DNA of 64,000 bases, taken from the NCBI GenBank assembly GCA_022495995.1, contig JAFEMH010002587.1, positions 264,697 to 328,696 on the forward strand, in the 5' to 3' direction. Position 1 is the stretch's first letter. Every line of letters starts with the position of its first letter. This document shows, one piece after another, positions 1 through 10,177 of the stretch. Position numbers and translations under genes: made by a program. This DNA is from Adenophora triphylla var. japonica (taxonomy: Eukaryota > Streptophyta > Magnoliopsida > Asterales > Campanulaceae). The notes beneath the pieces are model-generated. The model had not been told where the DNA came from. It was given only the letters and a program-made list of their open reading frames with translations, and did no database searches.

Positions 1-177
1 CCTCCCCCATCACTATTTCCAGCCCGGAAGGCTTTAAACCACTCGGTCCGGAAGACCGTGTAAACCTCCCCCAGCATTATCCGTAGCCCGGAAGGCTTTA
101 AATTACTCGGTCCGGAAGACCGTATAAACCTCCCAAAAATATCATCTTAGGACGTGACACGTCCTCCTACATCACAA

Positions 178-441
178 CCCATCTTTTCGTGAGATTACCC
201 ATCTTTTAGTGAGATTACCCATCTTCTCGTAAGATTAATCCATCTTTTAGTGAGATTACCCATCTTCTCGTAAGATTAACCCATCTTTTAGTGAGATCAC
301 CCATCTTCTCGTAAGATTAACCCATCTTTTCGTGAGATTACCCATCTTTTCGTGAGATTATCCATCTTTTCGTGAGATTACCCATCTTTTAGTGAGATTA
401 CCCATCTTTTCGTGAGATTACCCACCTTCTCGTAAGATCAC
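178..441 (+). repeat. 20-bp tandem repeat, about 13 copies
   Basis: The unit is CCCATCTTTTCGTGAGATTA with small variants (TTTTAG, TTCTCGTAAG). There are no spacers, so it is not a CRISPR array. It lies in the 3' untranslated part of the gypsy element, where such arrays are usual. Confidence 0.9.
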
Positions 442-1040
442 CTCACACGTGAACTACGATCAGGCTTGATTCCCACTCGGGATATGTAGAAATCCTATCA
501 CAGGGTCCAGCCAACTGACCTAAACGGTCACCTTAGGACACCACAACATCCTCACAATCGACCTTAGCAGTCACATCACCTTAGGACACCACCACGTCCT
601 CATAGTCGACCTTAGCAGTCACATCACCTTAGGACACCACCACGTCCTCACAGTCCACCTTAGCGGTCACATCACCTCAGGGCACCACCACGTCCGCCTA
701 CACTCACGATTACACGACCTCTGAACTACGATCAGACTTGATTCCCATTAGGGATACGTAGGAATCCTATCACAGGGTCCAGCCAACTGACCTAAAAGGT
801 CACCCACAGGATACCACCACGTCCAAGCACAGAGTCTCAATCAAAGGATATCACACATCCTCGTACACAACACTCACCCCACACGCGAACTACGATTGGC
901 TTGATTCCCACTCAGGGATACGTAGGAATCCTATCAAAGGGTCCAGCCGTCCGACCAACCTGGTCACCTTCTCTCTCAGCACGCGATCCAGATCAGGACC
1001 CTTATCTTATCGACGACCCCACTTCTTTCATAAGTGACAT

Positions 1041-1054
1041 CGCCGAGGGGCTTC
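1041..1054 (+). other. polypurine tract of the left Tat element
   Basis: CGCCGAGGGGCTTC stands directly before TGTAAGTACCCC, the proposed LTR start. The element at 3657-21093 has a near-identical junction (CGCCGAGGGGCTAC then TGTTAGTACCC, - strand), which places the LTR boundary here. Confidence 0.6.
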
Positions 1055-1231
1055 TGTAAGTACCCCAATCTGGATCGCTCTCCATCCAAGCATACGACAA
1101 AACCAGGGGCAAACTTCCGGAGGTCATAACTCCTTCATATGAACTCCGATTGAGACGTGCCATATATGGTTGGAAAGCTCTCGACGAGAACTAGCTTGCC
1201 ATCACAATTACAAAATGTGGAAAATCATGGA

Positions 1232-1483
1232 AGTCCATACGGACCTCTTTGCATCATAATTGCAAAATTCGCTTAAAGTCCACGAGATTCCCTCAAATCC
1301 CGGAGAAATGATTACCCTCATGCATGGTTGGTCCGTACGGACCTCTTTGCATGCTGAGGTGGTCCGTATGGACCTCTTTGCACAGGGGACATCATAATTC
1401 CAGAATATTCACCATCATCACATATTCCCTCAAATTGAGGAAAACCAAAAATCTGGATAACATGGGAGGTCCGTACGGACCTC
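1232..1483 (+). repeat. four dispersed copies of a palindromic U3 motif
   Basis: The palindrome GGTCCGTACGGACC followed by TCTTTGCA occurs at 1330-1343 and 1468-1483, with variants at 1232-1246 and 1361-1374. All lie upstream of the LTR TATA box at 1502, where enhancer elements would be expected. Confidence 0.7.
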
Positions 1484-1501
1484 TTTGCAATTTTCTCCTA
1501 C

Positions 1502-1509
1502 TATAAATA
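1502..1509 (+). promoter_or_regulatory. LTR TATA box
   Basis: TATAAATA inside CTACTATAAATAGAGGG, followed by a C/T-rich leader. This is the likely RNA polymerase II promoter of the left gypsy LTR. Confidence 0.55.
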
Positions 1510-2130
1510 GAGGGCTCCCCCTCCCTCATTTTACACACCTCCCTCTTCTCTCCTCTCCCCCCAGCCTTCAGGCTCCCCTCTAAGACCCTTCAAGGCAATC
1601 CCGGCCCCTTTCGGATCCTTCCGAGGCCTTCTGAGCCCCCTCGTGGTGCTCCGAAGCCTCTCCGAGCGCTCCCGCGACGCTCCCGCGCTGCCCCGAGGCA
1701 CTCTCGAGGTACTCTGAGGCCCCTCGTGGTACTCCGAGGCCTTGCCTGGTCTTTCCCGAGGCGTCCCGGCTCTTTCCGAGTCAAACCGGCGATCCCAAAC
1801 CACGTCGAAACTCTGCCCGAGTGACTCCTGCCACCCCAACGCACGCCGAACCTCTGCCCGAGTAATCCTCGCAATCCTAACGCACGCCGAACCTCTGCCC
1901 GAACGTAGCCTACAATCTCAACTCACGCCGAAACTCTGTCCGCAGACAACCGGCCCCTCCCGAAGCAATCCCGGTCCGTGCCGGAACACTATTCCATCCT
2001 CAAACACTATTCCCCAGCGGAAGACAGACACGAACCAACATTGGTAAGGCTTCCTTCCATTACTATTTCAATACATTTCAATACGTAGTGTACAATGTAG
2101 ACATCCGATACAACATGCATTTTTAAAAGC

Positions 2131-2150
2131 ACACACACACACACACAACA
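2131..2150. repeat. (CA)n microsatellite
   Basis: About nine CA dinucleotides inside the left gypsy LTR. Confidence 0.85.
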
Positions 2151-2511
2151 GTTAAAGAATATTAGGGGTATCCGAAAGACTCGTTTTTACGAGGCGACTC
2201 GGGTGAGCTCTAAGATTCTAATATTCTCTTCCCGAGGAGTCATCTGACCTCCGAACTCAAAATCTCATCACACAAAAACAGTTTATTTCTAAACTGATGC
2301 CCTTTTTCAATGTTTTGGGCTTAATAAAAACGGCGTGGCGACTCTACAATTACGAAAACAACGGCGAGACACCTCCAACACGCTAAAGCGGAATAAGCCA
2401 GATGCCGGGGCGCGATTGCGCTACCTCTCGGATCCGGGCGACTTCCCGAAAGCGACAAATGCGAGATGCACAGGGCCTCCGCGCGCGAGCCGGATCCCGT
2501 GTAATTTCACA

Positions 2512-3656
2512 ACCGCAAAAGTTAAATCCATGGTTGGTCAATTTAAGAAGATCCCTAGGAAAGGGTTTGGTGAGCTGATGAGCCACCTGGGATATTTGGT
2601 TGGAAAGTCAGTCTGTGGCAAGACTGGGAACCATAATAACTTTACATCCCAGCAATGGATGTATTGTTCAGCTATCTACAATTAAATCAAGCTGCACTGG
2701 CCAAGGATTTTGTTCAGAGAAATATGTGATAGTGTGGAGACCTACCAATACAAGAAAAAAGGAGAGGATCAGAGATGGAGACCATTCTGCAGGATCCTAA
2801 CCACTCTCCTACTAGACTTTGACCACCTTGAAAACATCAGAAAGAAGAATCCTGAGTTGATGATAGACTTTGGGACTGAAGAATCTCTTGGATTTCTGGT
2901 ATGCCACAACTTCAGGTATGCTAATGGAGATGCCTTATACAAATCAATCTACGATGCAGATACCTATCCTAAAAAGGAAGAGTATGTTCCAATGAACCCT
3001 GAAACCGCAACTCAAGCGGTCAGGAAGGCTGTGAAGAGAACCAGGAAGCCAAAGGGTCAAGCTGAACCGCCTGCCAAGAAGACCAAGACCTCTCCCTCTT
3101 CCAAACCGTGTGATGATGGAGCTGGACCCAGCAAATCTAATAAGCAGAAGGAACCACTTAACTTAGTGGATGAAGAAGATGAAGAAGAAGATGAAGATCC
3201 AAATACTCCTGATTTGGTTGCTAGGGCCAAGAAGGCTAAGGATGTGACAAAGGACTTGACTCCTGAGGAATAGATATGGTTCTATCAGGACAAGATTGAA
3301 AGATTGTAGAAGGAACAAGAAGAAAGGCATAATGCCAAAGGAAAATCAGCTGCTGAGGAAACCGCTCCCCAACCTCAATCGCAACCTGAAATCCAACCGC
3401 CTCCATCTTCAAATACCTCACCCATCCAATCTCCAATCCAATCCCCTGTCCACTCTCCTTCCAAATCCAAATCTATTTCTCCTCCTCCTCAAAAGGACTC
3501 ACCCATTCAGGGGGAGAAACCTATGAGGAGAAAGAAAATGCCTGCCAGGAAATCCTTCAAGAAAGGTAAACCTGTTGAACATTCTCCTTCTCCCTCACCT
3601 TCTCCTAGAAAATCTCTTTCACCTTTATCCTCCCAATCCACATCTTATTCCCCCCA
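2512..3656 (+). pseudogene. envelope-like ORF of the SIRE-lineage element, 5' visible part
   Basis: One reading frame runs from the gypsy LTR to the next insertion, with stops at 2683-2685, 3271-3273 and 3307-3309. The first about 110 codons resemble the second half of the 'putative plant transposon protein' domain (GKTGNHNNFTSQQW, then WPRILFREICDSVETYQYKK). A Lys-rich stretch, an acidic run (LVDEEDEEEDED) and a long Ser/Pro-rich tail follow. A related domain occurs in the ORF at 41995-43868. The function of these downstream ORFs is unknown. The frame continues at 21099 once the intervening element is discounted. Confidence 0.65.
3652..3656. repeat. target site duplication CCCCA, left copy
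   Basis: CCCCA precedes TGTGAATACC and is repeated at 21094-21098 directly after GGTACTAACA. This defines the ends of the 17.4-kb gypsy-type element. Confidence 0.9.
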
Positions 3657-4288
3657 TGTGAATACCCCGTCCCGATGCAACGCGCATTCGGAGGTTTGAA
3701 ATAAATAATCATATAATGTCGGACCAAAATGGGATATTCATTTAGTGACACTCGCTTTAAACCATATTAAAATATTAGTTTAATTTTGAGAGTCGCCACG
3801 CCACTTTGATATAGCCCAAAGCTTTGAAAAAAAAGCTAAACAGTTAATTGGGTTCGGGGGTCAAGTTACAACAGAAGAAGAAACGCTATCACTCCTATTG
3901 CCCGACGGATCGGTCTTTCTAGCATGTGGGGTGTTGGTTGTGTGCGGTGTTTACAGGAATAGATAGAAGAAACGGGATCATGCATAAGGAGGAGGGGAGA
4001 GAAAGAATTAATTGATGATCACACCCTAGAACCTTTGAGTTAGGCCCTCGGAAGGTGCACTAATCAACGTTCATCCTTGGGGAATTATTGATCATGGGAT
4101 AATTATTACTAAGGTAGAAGGTAAGAAATAGTTCCTAGATCCATTGGGTTTTCTTGGGCGAAACCTTAGATCATCCTCGGCTATGCATATTTAAATATAT
4201 TGAAATAGTCCTAAATCTAGCATTAAGCATGCAAGTAAACAGCAATAATAAAAATAAAGGATGAAACACTACAAGAAAAATGTGTTTT

Positions 4289-4420
4289 TGTCACATTTTA
4301 TTTGTCACGGTCCGTCAACCGTGACAAATAATTTTTTATAAACCACGGTTTTTTTAACCGTAACAACTAATTATTATTTGCACCGGTTTCATGATTGACC
4401 GTGATTTACCCGTTAAATAT
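4289..4420. repeat. left subterminal repeats of the CACTA element
   Basis: Repeated and inverted forms of TTTGTCACGGT / ACCGTGACAAA / AACCACGGTT. In CACTA elements such arrays bind the transposase. Confidence 0.8.
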
Positions 4421-4610
4421 TGCTTTAATTTTTATTTTTATGTTCAAATTCCCAAAACCAAAACTCCAGCCAGCGCCTTCACCTTCACCAAATTCCCCTC
4501 CCAAAATTCCAAATTCCCTCCAAAAATCCAAATCCAAATCGGAAGATTCCGATTCCTCCTAGAATTCTAAATTAATTAGGTTACCGAAATCAGTTTCCCC
4601 TTCGTATCGT

Positions 4611-6377
4611 ATTGGCGCATTGGCTCATCTGCTTCGACGGCGGCGGAGGCATCCACCAAAATAGGCGGAAGAGGATTATGGCCATCTGTTCTTCGTTGGA
4701 TTCCTACCTCCACCGAGCACATCATCAACGCTGAGAAGCACCTTCTCTTTCGTCAAGTAATTTCGTTTCCCCCCTTTCCCCTTTGGCCGATTGCATTTGA
4801 TTGTGCGGAATTTTGTATAGTTATTGTTGGTAACGATCTTAGTAGGTGAAATTGTTGGAAAAAGATTAATAAATCTATCAAAAAGACTTGATCTTGGAAT
4901 GGTTTCTCTTGATTATAATCCCTCCTTCTCGAAAAAGATAGTCCCATTTGCCAATTTTGCTTGTCCCAAAAAGTTAGTCCCATTTCTTGCAAAATTACCC
5001 TTGTTAAAAAATTGGTGTAACAAACTACAGCAGTCTCCGAATTGTTAATTTTATTAGAGACTATTGTAGTGGAACATTTATGCAGATTCTTACCATGGCC
5101 TGAAATTCAGCACGTCCAGATTATCACCCACCCCGTCATCCTTGAGTCAGACAAACCTTCACAGTGTATACTTCCTTTGTAAAAGTTGAATTCATTAAGG
5201 GTAATTAAGGGAGTGAGAATACCTTGTTAAAAGTTTGAATAGTCAAGTACGACTATCTTTCTGGGACAGAGGGAGTATCTATTATTTGTAACTTGATAGT
5301 AAATAATTGATAGAGCTCGTATGCATCAATGCTGCGGTAGTTCCAACTCTTAAGTTTTGAAATTCGTTCTTATAAGTCATCCAGGTCGGAATTGACTCCT
5401 CTGAATTACTAGACTCCCTCTATTATCTTGATGCACCTTTTGAGGTTTGACTCGTTACATGTGTTAGACACAACACAGTCATCCAAAGGTGAGTTGAGGG
5501 GATCAAGTAACGGAGAGGATACTGGTCAAGTCAAGTCAATTGTTCCTATTGACGAGGGATGAATATCTTGCAATCACAATAAAGATACATGTACTTAGAA
5601 CCTACTCGATAACCTAACAATTCGGGAACTAATAATTGGATAGCATTACCCTATATGCATAGTTAATTCTACTGAGTAAATAATTATGACAATTTGAGTG
5701 GGAAGTAATGTCTTGCTTGGTTACATGGAAATCAGGAAGTGATTTAGGTGAATGAATGTACTCCGGTTCTTGGTTTATATCTTTACTAATTGTTTTATTG
5801 GTTGTGTTTTTGGAAATTCTAGGACTCCATTTACTGTGGAGCAGGTTAATGTTGGGTCTGGCCCACCAGATTCGAAAGTCAGATGGTTCCATTCTGCTAG
5901 CAATGAACCAAGATTTATCAACACGGTTTCTTTTGACAGTAAAGAGAGATCTCCAACCCTAGTAATGATACATGGATACGCATCTTCTTAAGGGGTTTTC
6001 TTTCGTAATTTTGATGCTCTTGCCAAACATTTCAAAGTGATTGCCATTGACCAGCTTGGGTAAGTCAGTTACCTTGTATGTGCTTTTTCTAAATGGTCAT
6101 GGTGCAGAAAACCTAGATCATTTTTTGTGATTACTATATGTTTACTCATTTAACAAAATATTCTTTATTGACTACAACTGGATGTTAACCTTGGCCATTC
6201 TCTCCATTTGTTATGAACTTCTTTACTACTAGTGGGTCTGGTCCTCATAACATTTCTGATGGCACTGGTTATGGTAGGTCTGTATCTATCTTGAAACTAA
6301 TCTATGGTTCTCGGCTAACTTTTTGTGCAGTTGGGGTGGATCAAGCAGGCCTGACTTCACATGCAAAAGTACTGAAG
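4611..6377 (+). pseudogene. captured fragment of a CGI-58/AT4G24160-type acyltransferase (alpha/beta hydrolase) gene
   Basis: Three exons with introns are visible. Exon A (to 4756) reads GGRGLWPSVLRWIPTSTEHI. Exon B (about 5823-6059) reads EQVNVGSGPPDSKVRWFHS, then PTLVMIHGYASS, stop, then GVFFRNFDALAKHFKVIAID. Exon C (6331-6377) reads WGGSSRPDFTCKSTE. Introns are 4757-5822 and 6060-6330 with GT...AG ends. The parent family are lysophosphatidic acid acyltransferase/lipase proteins of the alpha/beta hydrolase fold; only the N-terminal third is here, so the nucleophile and catalytic His are absent. The TAA at the stop takes the place of an expected Gln codon, and joining exons A and B gives an apparent 2-nt loss of frame. 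It is a dead copy inside the CACTA element. Confidence 0.82.
4916..5277. mobile_element. MITE inside the captured intron
   Basis: Starts near TAATCCCTCCTTCTCG with AAAGATAGTCCC and ends GACTATCTTTCTGGGACAGAGGGAGTA. The ends are imperfect inverted repeats of the CTCCCTCYGTCCC Stowaway/Mariner-like type with TA at both ends. It probably sat in the parent gene's intron and was carried along. Confidence 0.55.
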
Positions 6378-7469
6378 GTTAGTTGATGGATTTCATGATT
6401 GTACCAGTTATCTCGTTAATAGAACTCTAGATTCTCTTCTTGATCAGAGAACATCCTGTGAAGTTCCTCCTAAAACTCATCCATCTTATAATCATCCAGA
6501 TAGATGTGCTACTCATAACATTCCACTCATACAGCCTCTCAAAAACCTGTAAGAACCAAAACAGTTCCTTCCGGATATGAAGATTTTAGAGGTCTATCTT
6601 CTACTTTTCATTTAATTCTGGCAATGCTCATATATTCACATTCACTTTTATTTATCTTGTCGTTTAATTATTTGAAACTATACATTGTCAAAAGAAAAAT
6701 TATATTTTGGACTTTTGAAAAATATTCTAGATGTATGTGGTGCAAGTATTAGTCATCTGATAATATCAAGGATTGTAACCATACGAGGTAAAAGTAATAG
6801 TAGTAGCCTCTGCATCGTTCTGTATCAGATGACAATAATAAAGCTTTTGACGTACCACTCTTCGGACTTTGGCTGTTGAAAGTAGCTGCCAGAAAGGAAA
6901 ACCCATTGTTCTTGTTCTGTAAGAAAATGATAGGGGTTACCAGTTTTGCATATGACTGTTTTATCTGATAGCTGTTGACTTGTTTTTACAAATAAGTGTG
7001 TTCCTCCTGACCTTCTGTACTGCTTCTCTAGCATGTCTTTTCTTTTGAATATGAACTTTACATGATAATTATTTACCAAAAGTCTGATTGATCTGGTTCT
7101 GCAACATCTCAATGTCATGACCTGATTGTGAATGTGATCCTCAGAACAGTCCTTGTTTCTTCCTCTGTTTCCTTTTTTCCTGTGCGTTATATAATTAAAC
7201 ACCACATGTACAATTTTTACAATTGCATGAACTGACAACATCAAAAGCATTACTTTCATCCAAAAACCCTTTCATTTTGTGGTAATATGTTTCAACAAAA
7301 GTCTGTCTTTGTTCCAGAGAATGTAAATCCTTTTTCTAACTGGATAACTCTCGTCTTTATTGTATTCTCGTTCTCTAGTTTAGGGACATTGATAAATCTC
7401 GTGCAAGTATTACATAATAGTTATCGTAATGCTGTAAATTAAATCCCTCTTTTGTTTCTGTGATCTCAG
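6378..7469. other. CACTA interior between the two captured genes
   Basis: AT-rich sequence. It starts at a GT donor after exon C and ends at an AG acceptor before the next captured exon, so it could act as one chimeric intron. A short open stretch near 6420-6552 is not recognised. Confidence 0.5.
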
Positions 7470-8060
7470 GCTTCGTCCAAATCTACTGTAAGCTCTCGGA
7501 GTGGCCAACATTATGGTTCCAGTGATGACACAGATAGGCATAGTAGACGCAGAAGTGTTTCTAGGGACTCCAAAGATGGAGATAACAGAGGATATGGAAG
7601 TAAAAGAAATAGATATGAATATGAAGGCTCCAGGAGAGATGAAGGTTCTAGGAGGACACCTGGTATGTAATTACTTAGTAATTCTTGCTCGGATTAGTTT
7701 CAATATAGAGTGATTTTGAATATAACGTTCTTAAAAATATTCTTGAAAATCTCCATTGTATATTTTTTTTGTAGCAAGTCAAGGACAGTTTTACATTCAA
7801 TTATTCTATTATAGTGTTCTCACTCCTCAAACGTTGGAATTTTGAGAAATATGTCACATAAAGAGCTTTTTTTTGCAAGTTATTGGAGAAACAATCTCAT
7901 TGTAATGCTATCAGTTTGTTTGTTCATTAGACAATGGGGATTTCGAAAGCTTCAAAATGATTTAAATATGTGGGTTTTATAGGCAGGTCAGACTGGGATG
8001 ATGGGAAATGGGAATGGGAAGATTTGCCACATCGGGATAGTCGCTCAAACAGTAGCAGAC
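7470..8060 (+). pseudogene. captured fragment of a PRP16-type DEAH splicing helicase gene
   Basis: Two exons. The first (7470-7662) follows an AG acceptor and encodes an Arg/Ser/Asp-rich stretch including DTDRHSRRRSVSRDSKD and ending GSRRTP. The second (7983-8060) continues GRSDWDDGKWEWEDLPHRDS. The join across intron 7663-7982 is in phase. RTPGRSDWDDG is characteristic of the N-terminal RS-like region of plant PRP16 (AT5G13010 type), which remodels the spliceosome at the second catalytic step. None of the helicase core is present. It lies in the same orientation as the acyltransferase exons, so a chimeric transcript is conceivable. Confidence 0.72.
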
Positions 8061-8092
8061 AATGGGGATTTCGAAAGCTTCAAAATGATTTA
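7929..8092 (+). repeat. 36-bp direct repeat flanking a captured exon
   Basis: The same 36 bases occur at 7929-7964 and 8057-8092, beginning AGACAATGGGGATTTCGAAA. They bracket the second captured PRP16 exon; one copy lies in the intron, the other at the exon's 3' edge. Confidence 0.9.
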
Positions 8093-9411
8093 TCTTTTTG
8101 AAAAAGAATCTTTCAAGTATAGTTTGTTTATGTCGTCATGCTAAGTTGTTTGTTTTATCTTCTGAAGTCTTCAAAAATTAGAACGTCGTATGGCTTTTGT
8201 ACCTATTATGTAGTTGGTTGTTGTCAAAGAAAAGAGATTAACCAAATTAACAGCTGTGAAAACCTAAATATTTACTCATAGCTGGAATTAATGGTCATTC
8301 CAATCCAAATGTTTCCTTATTGATAGAATACTTTCATCCTCGAGTTAATTTTTTGATACGAAGTGCATGCTGTTAGTATTTAATATACATGCTTGTCAAG
8401 CTTTTTATTCATAATTTGTGATTTCATGTTGATTACCAGTGCCATGTACAAACCTTTTGTTTTTGTTATAGTAACAAAATTGATACAGGAATGTCATAGA
8501 ATGCTAGTTTGGGATTTGAAATCCTCCATTTAAACCAAACTTAATGCTAGGCGTATGTCCGGTCAAGGGTAAGCGATTGATTGATATCTTCATTTTCTGA
8601 CAATGGTATGGTAGAGAGCCATTGCGGGTTCTTGTGATATCCTTGTAAGCTTTATGTCTGAAATTATCTACAAAAATTGGAATATATTTGTATCATAGAT
8701 GATGGAGAAAGGAGAAGATATATCACGCCATTTTATTCTTGTATTTATTTCATAAGGTTACTCCAACTTATGACTAATCCACATCATTTTCTTGTTCACA
8801 GATTCCTACAACATTGGGTGATGATGGGTCAGATGAGATTTGTAGCTAGATGACTTTTTTGTAAGTAAATTTTTTTAAATCATACTCAAGTTTTTTTACT
8901 TAATTTCTTTGTTAGTTTTTTTTCAAACTTATAATATGTCATGTCATCGATTAGTAATTATTATCCATTTGTTTTAAATCTAAAATATGAAGTACTCGAG
9001 ATTTTGTTTATGTTTTCAATTGTCAACCATATTCATTCACTTATGAAAATTTGCTTTTCTGTGTACGCATGACAGGATTGGAGCCTTGATGATGTCTTTT
9101 TGATCTTCAACTTCAACATCAACTTCTAAACTTTGATGTTTTAGACTAGATTATGGTCATGACTACACTTTTGTACATGTTTAATTTCAGACAAATGCTT
9201 AATAGTAGCAACTGCTTTATATAAATAGTTGTTAGATTTGACTTACTAGAATGAATTATTTAGGATTTTTGTTTAAGAACTTATATCACCGTTTTTGGAT
9301 TTTTATGGAAATTTATGCATTACGGTTAAAATGGTCATTTAAATCTTTTATTGCTACTAAATGTAGTACAATGAATATATAGTATACTAGGTTTTATAAT
9401 TAAAAAAAAGC
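8093..9411. other. CACTA interior, nothing recognised
   Basis: AT-rich, no convincing ORF on either strand. It could be intron sequence of the captured gene or old transposon sequence. Confidence 0.5.
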
Positions 9412-9812
9412 CTATATATCACAGTTTTGAATTGTGTTACAAATATGAAAAGCACACATTATGGTATCATTTGCCACGTTAATTACCAATACAAATAATG
9501 ATTTATATGCCGCACATAACTTTTGTGACGGTTCCAAATTGTCACAAGTATTAAAAATTGCACCGTTTTTAAATGTTACAACAACCGTGACAAATAAAAA
9601 AATAACATATATCACACTTATTGTGCTACAGTTTTTAACCGTGACCATAACCGTAGCAAATACTATTTGTCACGGTTTAGAAAACGTAGAACAGTATAAG
9701 CGACGCTCACAAAAGCCTCGGACGTAAAAACGTGACAAAACCGTGGTAAATACTATTAGCCACGGTTTTATCTCTATTTACCACGGTCCGACGACCGTGG
9801 CTAAAAACCCTG
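9412..9812. repeat. right subterminal repeats of the CACTA element
   Basis: Many copies of CACGGTT, AACCGTGAC and TTTGTCACGG in both orientations lead up to the right terminal repeat. Short ORFs here on both strands are by-products of the repeats. Confidence 0.8.
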
Positions 9813-10169
9813 ATTCTTGTAGTGAAATAAAAGACTTACCAATTGTAGCAAGGCTTTGAGAATCGAATCTAAGGGCGATTCGAATAATATTGAGAGATGT
9901 ACGGAAAGGAGAATCAAGTATAGTCTTGCCTTCTCCGTGGGAAAATATGTTGTGAGATGACGTGTGGAAAGGAAATTCAAGTATAGTCTTGACTTCCCCC
10001 TTGAGAATTGTGTGTGATGGAACAAATCAAGTGTAGTCTTGATTTATTCGTTGAGAATCCGTGTGTTGTGTAAATAAACCAAGTTTAGTCTTGGTTCGTG
10101 TACTGAGAGAACGTGTGTGGGGGAGATGTGGGGAAAAAACTGTATCCTTGAGTGAGTACCGAGTGCACA

Positions 10170-10177
10170 TATTTATA
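10170..10177 (-). promoter_or_regulatory. LTR TATA box (left copy)
   Basis: TATAAATA on the - strand inside CACTATAAATATGTGCAC; the other LTR has the same box at 20417-20424. It is the likely promoter of the 17.4-kb element, with transcription to the left. Confidence 0.6.

Larger units (their letters stand above)
1..1054 (+). mobile_element. 3' internal (non-coding) end of a Tat-lineage gypsy element
   Basis: Non-coding stretch ahead of a 3' LTR. It holds a 20-bp tandem array (178-441) and three copies (about 450-512, 723-784, 887-948) of a motif of the form GAACTACGAT...TTGATTCC...GGATACGTAGGAAT...GGGTCCAGCC. The same motif, inverted, lies just inside the 3' LTR of the element at 3657-21093. 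Related blocks are common in Tat-lineage gypsy elements. No ORF in it looks real. Confidence 0.6.
1055..2511 (+). mobile_element. 3' LTR of the left Tat-lineage gypsy element
   Basis: The LTR is about 1457 bp, from TGTAAG to TTTCACA. The promoter TATAAATA is at 1502-1509, followed by a pyrimidine-rich leader. Near the 3' end a stretch ending GTGGCGACTCT (about 2325-2346) parallels the same stretch in the LTR at 19466-21093, so the two belong to related families. Only the 3' end of this element is in the window, so its target duplication cannot be tested. It interrupts the envelope-like ORF that starts at 2512. High-GC ORFs on either strand around 1530-2050 look like chance frames in the leader. 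Confidence 0.6.
4267..9824. mobile_element. CACTA transposon (Pack-CACTA) carrying host gene fragments
   Basis: Length 5558 bp. The termini are CACTACAAGAAAAATG at the left and CTGATTCTTGTAGTG at the right (inverted CACTACAAGAA). It is flanked by AAA at 4264-4266 and 9825-9827; the empty site is visible in the other LTR near 20070 with a single AAA. Both ends carry subterminal arrays built on ACCGTGACAAA/CACGGTT (about 4289-4420 and 9412-9812), the usual transposase-binding regions of this superfamily. No transposase ORF is present, so it is non-autonomous. The cargo is exons and introns of two unrelated host genes (4611-6377 and 7470-8060). It inserted after the retrotransposon. Confidence 0.93.

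Noticed and set aside
178..441. CRISPR-like array
   Set aside because: Units are contiguous without spacers, and the DNA is plant nuclear retrotransposon.
1531..2047. Arg/Pro-rich ORFs in the GC-rich leader of the left LTR
   Set aside because: Overlapping frames on both strands in a C/T-rich leader, no domain.
6825..7259. 144-codon - strand ORF inside the CACTA element
   Set aside because: Low-complexity basic protein in intron-like AT-rich DNA, opposite to the captured exons, no family resemblance.
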